A stretch of DNA of 44,157 nt from NCBI GenBank assembly GCA_946803715.1, contig CAMPET010000001.1, positions 1,359,859 to 1,404,015 on the forward strand. Direction: 5' to 3'. Shown in pieces: positions 24,953-34,735 of the stretch. The notes beneath the pieces are model-generated. The model did no database searches, had not been told where the DNA came from, and was given only the letters and a program-made list of their open reading frames with translations. Positions within the stretch are counted from its first letter, which is position 1; every line of letters starts with the position of its first letter. The stretch comes from Beroe ovata. Taxonomy: Eukaryota; Ctenophora; Nuda; Beroida; Beroidae. A program made the position numbers and the translations under genes.

Positions 24953-25111
24953 ATGGCTCATCATGCTACCAAGTGGAACAAGAGAACAAGTTCAGTGGAC
25001 TCAACGCCCCATCAAGATGTACATCTAAATCCATGCATAAAGCAGCAATTGTGGTTGACACAAATTATGACAGGGGTATGGTACAGTCTCATGGCCAGCC
25101 GATCAGAATAG
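24953..25111 (+). CDS. Weak candidate 52-aa ORF with strong Kozak context
   Basis: The start GCCACCATGG is an ideal Kozak sequence and the frame runs 52 codons (MAHHATKWNKRTSS..., ending SLMASRSE). Short length, no homology I recognise and no supporting promoter make it weak. A GTATGG inside the frame could be a donor. Confidence 0.2.
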   Translation: MAHHATKWNKRTSSVDSTPHQDVHLNPCIKQQLWLTQIMTGVWYSLMASRSE

Positions 25112-25345
25112 TCGATTGATCCGGTGGATTCAATGGGAGCACAGTGTAAATTCTACCTGCATTCTAGGTGGAGTCATAGTACATCAACAGGCCGATATTG
25201 GTACAGCTGATTATAATCTCGTGAACTGTTTTCGTAGGGAAGTTAGGAGATAGTAATGAGATTATGGGGCAGAGCCCAAAGAGGGAAGCTGTCACTTTAC
25301 ACTACTTCACGGGTCAGTCATTCACTGTCATTCAGTAATCGCTAT

Positions 25346-25394
25346 GTGTTTGAGGGAGAGTGGTGGGGGCCCCCCACCACTCTCCCTCAAACAC
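25346..25394. repeat. 49-bp perfect hairpin, 24-bp arms
   Basis: Left arm 25346-25369, one C at the centre (25370), exact reverse complement 25371-25394. The centre is five G followed by six C. It may be the remnant of a foldback element; as RNA it would have almost no loop, unlike a microRNA precursor. Confidence 0.95.
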
Positions 25395-25651
25395 TGGGGG
25401 GTGAAATAGAATGCCTACTTCAGTCATCAGCCAATCAGGGTTACATAAACAATGTGCTGTTGAAAACCAAACACAACATATTATAGTGGTAAACGTGGTC
25501 AATAACCTATCACTGTTGAACAAACAATCAGTTAGAACCCATTCACTGTTGAGTGTTGACAACCTAATCAGGCTAAATAAACAGTTAACAGCTGTTTGAT
25601 TGATCACATCCAAATACCTAAATCAGCTATCATAATAAAGCTGTGTTTGTT

Positions 25652-25735
25652 TTGAGGATACTCTATAGTTGAGGATACTCTATAGTTGAGGATACTCTAT
25701 GTTGAGGATACTCTATAGTAGAGGATACTCTATAG
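25652..25735. repeat. 17-bp tandem repeat
   Basis: Five copies of TTGAGGATACTCTATAG with one short copy and one A-for-T change. Two looser related copies (TTTATACTCTACAG type) follow at about 25757-25783. Confidence 0.9.
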
Positions 25736-26676
25736 CTTGAAAAACTGAAGCGGTTTATACTCTACAGTTTATACTCTATAGTAGTTAGAAAATCTGAATT
25801 GGTTGGATGATAAGTGCCAGTTGTGAAAGATGCAGATCTGAACTCAATGGCAGGTCATGTTTTGATCCCCTCACACATCTCTGTCTCTCTGACCAGCCAC
25901 CGCGAATTCGCAAAAACTGGAGTCAGAGTTCCAAAATATATGACATAATTGCTAACGGCTATTTTTTCATTGAATTAACGAGAAAAATTAGAACAGCAGA
26001 GGAAATAAACTAATGACACTCGCCGCGGTTTTATCATGGTTTAATAGAGAGTTAAATACAAATTCGCGTAGGCAAATGACATGTAAGTATCCCGCTCATA
26101 ATTCAGGGATCAATGTTTCAAGCGAATGTTCTGCTGAAATTAATATATGTGGTGGAATAAGAGTTTTCCCAATTGCTAAACCAATCATAAAATGGTAGGG
26201 TTACCACATACTATAATCTGCTGAAAAGCGTATTGTTTGCCGAAGGAAGGAGGTATAAAGAACGATCAAATTTCTCGAAAAATTACTCAATGGATCAATT
26301 GATAAAGCGCTAGATTCACTTCTATAATAAATCTTCATTATAGACCCATAGTCTCGATATTTCATATTACACTGTCCATTATTATATAGGTTGACACTTT
26401 TGACAGTGAATTCGAGCCTTATGATGAGTATTCAGCACTACAATTATTACAACTTGACACACTATATAAAACAGTAATTCATTACTGGCCGGCTGCGGCG
26501 ACGCGAGGATACAACCATGACCGGTTAAATCGGTATTCTAGTACTTCACTCCGATAGTAAGTTCTCAGGTTGATCTGAAGCTCTTGGAACGGCTCCAAAT
26601 TTCCTGGATCATACCTCAAAACACCGCGCGCCGCTCCACTACTCCAATCCTACTCCCTCTCATCTCACTATAATCA

Positions 26677-26697
26677 TTCCCACGAATAATTCCCACG
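26677..26697 (-). promoter_or_regulatory. Tandem pair of CSL/Su(H) sites
   Basis: TTCCCACG at 26677-26684 and again at 26690-26697, same orientation, starts 13 bp apart. On the minus strand both read CGTGGGAA. Confidence 0.55.
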
Positions 26698-28321
26698 ATC
26701 CCAGAGCCTAATCTCATTTCAACTCTTTCCAATCAACTACCTGCATAGTACTGTGTACTGACCTTAGGGCACTAAGTGGTTAGTGACACAACGATCATGC
26801 GGAGTGGAGGAGAGTAATTTTGAGAGTGATGTAAGTTTCGGATTTGATTATTAATTAAATATTTGCGTTTTCAACAACAATAATAACAATTAAGTGGAAA
26901 TAATATAGCTCAAAATTTGTCTACAGATGGCGCTATGTTTTTCAGACACGAACGCTACGCGAAGGACATCTATTATTGGACGTAGAAAATAATAATTGAC
27001 GGCACTATTTATCACCAACTTGGATGCAGACAGAGCAGAATAGAGTGGAGTGTCTGTCAACAGCGACGTGCTGGGTGGTGTTGGTGGTAAAGTGCTAACT
27101 ACTCACGGCTTCTCTGACAACAAGGCGTTTTGAATTGTACCTTGGGTCAAATAAGTACGCCGATAATTTAATTATCGTTATGATAATTGTGCCATTCAGT
27201 ATCGCGATAGTAGAGTAGTTCAATTAATATCTATCAAGGACGTCAACAAATTCCGGAGAATCGAATTTATGCAAAAACCCATAAGATAAATTAAATCAAA
27301 TACGGCTATAGGTTAACTCAGATCAAAGACCTATTTTCAAGCTTCTTGAATAATAACAAGCTAAACAGCGTGTGAAGCAGCTGTACGAATACGTCACAAT
27401 GCTCGTATCACGCCATCGCATCATAACACTATAACATGTCAGTATAGAATTTATCAGTTAATGTTAAAACTTTCAATTTGCCAAGTCCATGTCATTGTCA
27501 ACAGCCTTTGCAATAGGGCGTGCATTGTGCAAGCGTGTATGACTTTAACAATACTCGGTTTGGGATCACGATTTGAACTGTAGAATCTCAATAACTCAAA
27601 TAATGATTTCGAACTTTGGTCATGCTCCATATTATGAAAGCGAGTGAATATCAGTATCAACGACCAAAGATACGCTCGGAAGTAACTAAACATCAACGGA
27701 AGTGCACTGCATTGCACGGCTACCTCCGAGCTGGTGTCAAAAATATAAAGAGCGCGGCCGGAACTCATGCTGTATACATAAGTGGTCTGTGTTCTCACCG
27801 CTACGCTTACACCAGAGAAACCCCCCTCGCCGCACGTCATATCAAACTCAAATGCATATTATATCCTTGTGTGCTGCAGTGTATCCTTGTGTGCAACGCG
27901 GCTGTAAAACAGGGTGGAATAGGGGAAGCCATCGCAAGACGTGTACTATATATATCATGACGTGCTAGAGTTCACTTCACTACATAATATCAGAGAGGGT
28001 GATGATTTACGATCGCGTCACTGAATCTCTGAGCTGTTGCTGATCGCGTGTCAAAAGAGGGCGTGGTCTCACGATCATCTCTACCCATATCTCTCTAACT
28101 ATTTACCAAGTCATCGTGATTAGAGTGGAAAGAGTGTGCTCTCTCAACAGGTTATGACACTGCATTATTAGCGTACATAAGACAGTCTTATTGTCGCGTT
28201 GCGCGCGTTTCATCACTTTTGTAAGAGAAGGAGAGAAGCTTCATGGTGGCATGTCAAATCGCATGTTTAGCATACAATGACGGCGTACAGAGTCGATTTG
28301 ACGGAATAATATACTACGGAT

Positions 28322-28350
28322 TTGACGGATTTGACGGATTTGACGGAATA
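28322..28350. repeat. Short GGATTTGAC tandem repeat
   Basis: Three 9-bp copies of GGATTTGAC, bracketed by two longer copies of GATTTGACGGAATAATATAC (one about 20 bp before, one at the end). Confidence 0.8.
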
Positions 28351-28444
28351 ATATACCGATGGCGCGATATCACGATACTTATAGTTTTAGTAACAGCATA
28401 CCTCATGTGAGTGGATAAGGACTGGTTCTCCTGTTTTATCTACT

Positions 28445-29025
28445 CTCTCTCTCTCTCCCATCGTTCCATCCTCTCCACCAGGTCATCTGAAACAGGGTTA
28501 CGTCAGATGAGTTTCACCATCATTTCACCCGGGGAGTACGCTGGAGTGAGCTCGATCCAGTCATCGCTGACCAGACGAGATGTTATTGTTACTGTTAATA
28601 GGTCCATTATCTCGCTAATTGGTCCCATTATCACACTGATTGGTCCATCAAACACCAAATTATGCCACGACAAAGCACGCCGGGATTGATCATTAACATT
28701 AACAAGCAATAGCTGTGACAAAGTGATTTTCTTAGAGTAAACATTCTGTAATATTCCAATTAACCCGCGCCTGACACACACACACACACACACACATATT
28801 TTCAGAGTGCGGGCCCTGTCACTCACCTAGACCACATACAGTAATTAGTAACGGTTTCATTAATAATAGTCATGACTATCGGTTGTCACGGTAATCAGTC
28901 ATGCTAATTGGTTGCCATGGTAATTAGTCAGGGTAATAATTATTAGTGATCGACAAGCACGATCTACGAGCACGAGCTAGTCATTACTGACTGACTAATT
29001 ACCTGTCCAACAGCTGCCGTCGACA
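28445..29025 (-). CDS. Weak candidate small three-exon gene
   Basis: Possible structure on the minus strand: an ATG exon of ten codons (MLLSTAAVGQ) ending at a GTAATT donor near 28996; an exon after TTTGTCACAG near 28717, starting LLLVNVNDQS and reading to TPAYSP; then a 42-bp GTGAAA...TTTCAG intron and a last exon reading DDLVERMERWERERE. Phases agree and the middle exon looks protein-like, with an internal GPISVIMGPISEIM repeat, but the terminal part overlaps a (GA)n tract and I recognise no family. It could equally be chance. Confidence 0.25.
28882..28924 (+). promoter_or_regulatory. Tandem X-box-like repeats
   Basis: GTTGTCACGGTAAT (28882-28895) and GTTGCCATGGTAAT (28911-28924) sit in a 29-bp direct repeat, just inside the putative first intron of the weak minus-strand candidate. 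Confidence 0.4.
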
Positions 29026-29139
29026 GCAACATGCAGAGCTTCCTGGCTCACTATTAATTTTGAAATGTGTAAAACTTTCCCAGACGTATCATGCTTCTTC
29101 ATAATTTGTATCATGGCGAATCTATTCCTGTAATGGATT

Positions 29140-29345
29140 GAGGGTGTGTGTGAGTGAGTGTGTTTGTGTCTGCGTGCGTGAGTGAGTGTTTGTGAGTGAA
29201 TGTGTATGTTTGTATGTGTCTGTGCAAGTGGGTGACTGGGTGTGTACTGTGTAAATGTGAGTGCAAGTGCAAGTTTGTGTGTTTGTGTGTTTGCGTGTTT
29301 TTGTGCGTATGTGTGTATGTGTATGTGTGTGTGTGTGTGTGTGGT
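29140..29345. repeat. Cryptic GT-rich simple sequence
   Basis: 200 bp of imperfect TGTG/TGAG/TGCG repeats ending in a pure (GT)n tract; a second GT tract is at about 29448-29478. All long Cys/Val or His/Thr frames here come from the repeat. Confidence 0.9.
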
Positions 29346-29539
29346 TCTGAGCGTATGTGCCGGCACGCGCCTCTTTCCCACCTTTTTTTTTCTCCCACGG
29401 TCACACAAATATTATACCCATGGGACTGAGGAGACTGGTCGCGTGTGTGAGTGTGTCTGTGTGCGTGTGTGTGTGTGTTATGATAGTAATTGTAAAGGAG
29501 CAGAGAGAGTGTGGCACACGCCTATCCTACCGGGAACTT

Positions 29540-30014
29540 TTCCCACGGCCCTGCTCCTATTTGTCACACACCATTACTACAGCAGCATTACATGTTATAT
29601 GTATGATGCAATTTCTGGCGGCGGGGGTGGTGTGCAGCGCGGTATTCTATGTACTCGGAATCTAAACAAAAACAAATTATTGGACAGCATTTTCCCAGGG
29701 TCCGATCAGGTTGATTGGATTAGGTGCGCGCGCGCATTCCCTCTCCCACAGGTAGCATGGGGGAGGGGAGAGAGAGAGAGAGAGAGCCAGCTTAAACCGC
29801 AGTAATCGACCAATCAGAAGAGAGCGTGGCAGGGAGACAGCCAATCAGCACGATTGATTGGAAAACCCGGAGCCAATGAGGAGAGAGGACAGAGACAGGG
29901 TTGTGTTGCAAAGCTCACTCACTCCAAAGAGAGAGAGAGAGAGAGGGGAGGGCGGTGAGAATTTTCCCACGGCAGGGGGTATAAGAGATACGGTAATGCA
30001 TTTACCATAGTAAC
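29540..30014 (+). promoter_or_regulatory. Compound promoter-like module: CSL, CCAAT x4, GA, CSL, TATA, X-box
   Basis: In order: CSL TTCCCACG (29540-29547), (GA)n (29769-29786), CCAAT at 29810, 29841 and 29873 plus a reversed one at 29857, (GA)n (~29929-29944), CSL TTCCCACG (29964-29971), TATAAGAG (~29981) and X-box TTTACCATAGTAAC (30001-30014). Spacings of 31 and 32 bp between forward CCAAT boxes match known NF-Y promoters. An ATG frame begins 38 bp after the X-box. Confidence 0.55.
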
Positions 30015-30051
30015 AGTGAGAGAAGAGCTATGAAGTAGGGGTGAAGAGGTG

Positions 30052-30306
30052 ATGGAGATGACTGATCCGTTCATGATGTCCTCTCAAATATTATGCATCA
30101 TCTTCAATGAGACCAGACACATGCTTGATGACTTCAATTGTACTTGGCATCGAAACCATCTTCAAAACCATCACTCCCTCTCTGATGAAAGACTAGCTCT
30201 TCAGATTCATTTCCTGTTCAATAATGGAGGAGTAGCCCAATCCTATTTAGAGATAGTAAGCACAATCAAATATTTGAGAAGCATTTTCTCGTGTATATAT
30301 AGTTGA
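30052..30306 (+). CDS. Candidate small gene or first exon downstream of the compound promoter
   Basis: ATG frame of 84 codons. If the GTAAGC at 30256 is used as a donor, the first 68 residues (MEMTDPFMMSSQILC... to VAQSYLEI) form a phase-0 exon with protein-like composition. The codons after that point are AT-rich and less convincing. The TATA-like box lies about 70 bp upstream. I found no matching downstream exon before the GPCR and recognise no family. Confidence 0.3.
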   Translation: MEMTDPFMMSSQILCIIFNETRHMLDDFNCTWHRNHLQNHHSLSDERLALQIHFLFNNGGVAQSYLEIVSTIKYLRSIFSCIYS

Positions 30307-31482
30307 GAAGACATAATATGTGTGTTGATGTTCGGTAAAATATGGTGTTTTTACTATAGTGTTGAAATTCTGTTGTGCCGTTAGTGTCAATAGGAGTTGG
30401 GACTTGACGATAATTGACGTGATACTTCGGAAAATTCTAGTAATCTCCAGCCGCATGTTTTCGTATGTGCGTGTGTCTGTGTTATTGAAAATTCTAGCAT
30501 CACAGATGATTCGGTATTCACTCGGTATTCACTTGTAATCACAGCCATTATCATTATCCAAAATTATTATCCGATTCGCTTTTCGCAGTTTGATTTCGCT
30601 GTTACAGATAACACGACCATTCTGACGAAGAGTCTACAACTGCACTTCTCTCTACTGAGAACACTCAAAGCAGTCCAATTATCCCAAGAGAGGAGACTTA
30701 CCACAATCATAATGTGAGCAACCTGGCTCTTCACATATACGCAGCCACATGAACAGTCTTCTCAATACAAACCTATCCTTTATAAGAGCAGCGTTTTTTC
30801 ATCCCCGACACACAATATCATTACAACCATGTGTTTTCACCGATACACCCTACTGCACTGGCGAAGTATGAATTGATGGTGAAGTGTGTTTGTACCTGTT
30901 ATGTATGATGCTCTATATTACAGAGAGGGTATAATCAGTTGTAATGATATTGCAGTCACTTCGTGAAATATGACGTTGTTAGCAAGATGTAACTATTCAC
31001 GTCTCAATAAGAGTTACTCTGGTTTATAGTTCCGCCTTACTATCCTTACTATCCGCTTTACTATCCGCATTACTATCCTTAGATAGCCTTAGCGAATACG
31101 CGATGTGAGCCATGCTCATGTCATGTGTAGTTGCAGCTGGAACTTCTAGCAATTCAACAGGTCTAGAAATCATTCAGTTGATGAAGATTAAAGTCTGTGA
31201 TTTTCCATGAATTTCGTATTCTGGGCATGTGGTTTAGTGTAATTAGGATGGATCAGTTCTGGAAGTACCTTCGGTTACCACATCTGCAAACCCCGTTCTT
31301 TACCCTTCATACTTTCGCAGGATAAGGGCAGTTTACATTTCACGAAGATACCAAAAGTTGACGTAATTTTACTGCCTTCACTAAAATTCACGTCCAGTTT
31401 GGTTGCATTAACTTGAATAAGTTACAAAACATAAGCCTGGATCGTAACATGAAACCCCCTTCTTCTGTCCTCCATTACGTAC

Positions 31483-31490
31483 TGTGGGAA
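31483..31490 (+). promoter_or_regulatory. CSL/Su(H) consensus site
   Basis: TGTGGGAA, the rightmost exact site, about 550 bp upstream of the GPCR start codon, so it may serve that gene instead of HES. Confidence 0.4.
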
Positions 31491-32035
31491 TAATGAATGG
31501 TGAGGGTTGTATCTCACTTGAGTACGTGACGTGATCATACGAAACAGAACAGAGTTACTCAGTAGATGGGTTGGTACTTCGATCAGTAAGAGTCGCATCA
31601 TATCAAGCATGAGAGTTTTGATTTACTTATCCACTCGCAACTCATTGTACACATCACACATGCCTATTCACTAACCTATAAAAGCCTTGCTCTTTGTTAA
31701 AATATTGTTCTGTGAACAATAGACACATCACAGCACAATTATACTTCACCCACTCCTACAAACCAGGAGTGAAGCCTATTTCCTGGTAATTTGTGTCTTA
31801 TGACGTTTGAACCTGCTGTTATGTACAATTCCACTATTAGTACCAGCTGTTGATTATTCTCCCTCTTGTTTTAATGGACTCTAAAATCTCGTTTTAATTG
31901 AATTTTATTTTCAGCATGTAAATCAATATCTCAGGATATCATATGCAATCTGAATTGTACTGCCCGTAGATTTTGCTACCCCTTAGTTCTCATAGCGACT
32001 GCCGACTACCTTCTCTCTGCTGCTCCTTCATCAAA

Positions 32036-34068
32036 ATGAGCACGATGAGCATTATGAACAACACGAATTTACAACCGGTACAAAGCAGGCAACTTACGGG
32101 GCTTGATACCTTCTACATCGTCTACTTCAGGTTTGTGACATGCTCAGAGTCAGAATTATAATTGCGATAATAAATAATAATCCGAACAAGAATCTCAAAT
32201 ACCACTCCTCTTTTCACTGCAGTGCAATCCTGTTGGTGGGAATAGTGTTTCACGGTCTCATCATGCTTGCCTTCCTCCTTAATCACAACATTAGGAGGAG
32301 CACAAGTAATCTGATATTCTTGAGCATAGCTCTTGCTGATTGCTGTACAATATGCTGGACTGTACCTGTCTGCCTTGTATCACGGGTTAGAGAGAATGCA
32401 AGATCTTGAATTCTAGTCACTGTTTCGTGCCTTCTTTCTACAGAATTCCACACCAAATGACCTCAGCTGAAAGGGGCGTGGCCTTGGGAATCGTCAATGA
32501 CGTGTGAGTTCAGTGGTCTCCTTGATAACTCAGTAGCAGCATGCAGTATGTGGACACTGGCCCTCTACGCTATAGATAGGTAATAGGTATCCGTAACTAG
32601 GATAATAGCGGACAATGGACATCAGGACCCATGCTGACGATGTCACTGTCACAACTGCTTCGAAAAATCGAGAAATCCGACCCTCGTTCAGGCTTATCTA
32701 CGTGGTGTACCCGTTCAAATACGAGTCGAAGATGGGACGGATACGGGCACTGTGCCTCATAGCAGCAGCCTGGATCTATTCAATTCTCCTCTCCCTCCCT
32801 CCTGTACTAGGATACAACAGCTACAAGTAGGGGACTAGAGATACCGGAATAAACCCATCTCCAACCCCCCCCCAGTGCATCATTGAAAATAGGAATCTCA
32901 AACATCTGATCCAATCATGTTGAGAATCCCAGCAGGATGATATTATCGCACAAACCCACCTATATTTGAATACCCGCAGATTCACGCAGAACTCCTACTC
33001 GTGTGGTATCCGGGATGTGGAACATCCGTATTTTCTCATCTACTTTATCGGAGCGTTTCCCATACCGTTACTGACGATCTGCGTATCGTATCTTGTCATC
33101 TATACTGTCGCTAGGTAAGGAGATGATGGTGAGAAACACGGAAATTACAATTTGTATAGCATGGCATGCTAATATTCGAAAAAGTTTGCATGAATTAGAT
33201 TGGTGCATCAGAAGGAAGGTTCCCCTTCTCATGTGAGAAATTATACGGTACCTGCCTCATAACAAAGCATTCAACTCACCTCTCCTTCTCTCGACAGGAG
33301 CAGCGCAGCACGAGCGAACAAGCTGTGTGTCTGGGACCACACTTCCCACCACTCACCGCATCACAATTCTCAGTGAGTGTGGAGTACTGTTATCATACAC
33401 CCGATCTAGCGATTCTCTGTGCCTGAACTATGATCATGTACTTTGAATTTGATGTGAACGATTCGTCAAAGCTTATTTCCCATTTGACGCACAACATTTT
33501 TTAAACTTTCAACAAATTTTACAGTGTGCCACAGAGTGTCAAATCCACTGCTAGCGTCACAGCAGTGGTTATCTGTGAGATGGTTTGTCTGCTTCCCATC
33601 TTCGTGATAGGGCTCTATCACCACGTGTGCAGAGTCTCCGAGGAAGACTACATAGAGAGTGAGTAATTGAGTGAGTAGTGACTACATAGTGAGTAGTGAC
33701 TACATAGAGAGTGAGTAATTGTGGGCTAACAAGGAACGGGCATAAGTACATTCAGTGCAGCACGGGAGGTCGGGAGATTTATTTGAGGGGTGGGGGGGCA
33801 ATTGAGGAACATGTTCACACAGACACCTATGGGTAGGGGCAATTGAGAATAATTTAATATGATTTCATCTTTAATTTTCCATCTGATTTCAGAGCAGAGC
33901 ACATACAACATTATCAATCAGATCGGTACAATCCTCTTCTTCCTGAATTGCAATGCAGCGCTCATCATATTCTGTGCTTGCAACAGACAGCTCAGGAAGG
34001 TCTTTGGAAAAAGTATTTGGATTTACTGCGCTCGTTCTCACAATTCAATTCGTTCGGGTCACATATAA
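32036..34068 (+). CDS. Rhodopsin-like (class A) G-protein-coupled receptor
   Basis: Eight exons, 32036-32130, 32223-32385, 32467-32579, 32692-32826, 32980-33114, 33298-33372, 33525-33658, 33893-34068, join in phase to 341 aa. The ATG (AAAATGAGC) is followed by a short N-terminus with one NxT site. TM1 ~33-54; TM2 ~61-83 with the class A signature LSIALAD; TM3 ~102-122 preceded by Cys99 (likely disulfide with Cys177 in loop 2) and ending DRL, where most receptors have DRY; TM4 ~143-165 with the conserved Trp; TM5 ~187-213; a His/Ser-rich third loop; TM6 ~249-270 with CLLP in place of CWxP; TM7 ~292-315, where NPxxY is replaced by NCNAALIIF. A short basic tail follows. It should sit in the plasma membrane and couple to G proteins, but the ligand cannot be inferred. 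It converges on eIF3h, 667 bp away. Confidence 0.88.
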
Positions 34069-34735
34069 TTTCAACAAGACATATCCCAATTCATTTTAAT
34101 TTCTTTATCTTAAACTTCAAAAAAACTTCTGCACTTTTCTCCTCATCCATAGGCTGTACTACGTATACTGCGTTGTGAATCTCGCCGAAATAGTGAAATC
34201 AACAGGATACACCGACAGCAGCATGACTACGAGTTACTGAATATGACAAAACATCGGAACATCACGAAGATTCACTTCAATCCATCTTGATTTGAACGGG
34301 GGTTTCCGCCCAATTATAGGGGTTAAACCCATTCGTCCATTTATTGAGATAATTCGGTCGGAATTCAAGTGAAGTATATGAATTTAGATGAAGCATGAAT
34401 AATATTGAATTAAAGTTATAAATTTTGAATTGTGATAATTTAACGTTAATTTTATAATTTCTGACTCACCACATGATCTTCGAAGAACTGAGAGGTTGGG
34501 AAGTTTGGATTCGTGGCAATTTCCATGGGGTGGGATCATTTGTGCGATCTATGGTGAAAATCGGGTGAATATGAGATCAGTTATATCGATTTAAAATGTG
34601 ATAATAATGAGAATGTCATGATGCAAAATAATGGAACGGATGGAATTTAAGTTGAAGAGAATTCAAACAATATTAATGAACCCGATGAATAAAAACGTTG
34701 CATTGAATCATAATCAAATATTAAATTCGGGATTT
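34069..34735. other. Intergenic, convergent 3' ends
   Basis: AT-rich spacer between the GPCR stop and the eIF3h stop. It presumably holds both 3' UTRs; no other feature is seen. Confidence 0.6.

Larger units (their letters stand above)
18130..32035. other. 14-kb gene-poor domain upstream of HES, rich in regulatory motifs
   Basis: No confident coding gene is found between the HES start and the GPCR. The stretch holds eight exact CSL sites (19713, 22582, 23619, 26677, 26690, 29540, 29964, 31483), several X-box-like repeats (19149, 19182, 19732, 28882, 28911, 30001), three TCACGTGA sites (20186, 21484, 23513), CCAAT groups near 22066-22097, 23456-23543 and 29810-29877, two satellites and two strong hairpins. 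Weak small-gene candidates are listed separately. I read it as cis-regulatory, perhaps with non-coding transcripts; the sequence alone cannot prove transcription. Confidence 0.5.

Noticed and set aside
25346-25394. microRNA precursor
   Set aside because: Perfect pairing with a one-base centre leaves no terminal loop; a foldback DNA element is more likely.
29111-29805. Cys/Val-rich (+) and His/Thr-rich (-) frames
   Set aside because: Produced by the GT-rich simple sequence; stop-free only because of the repeat.
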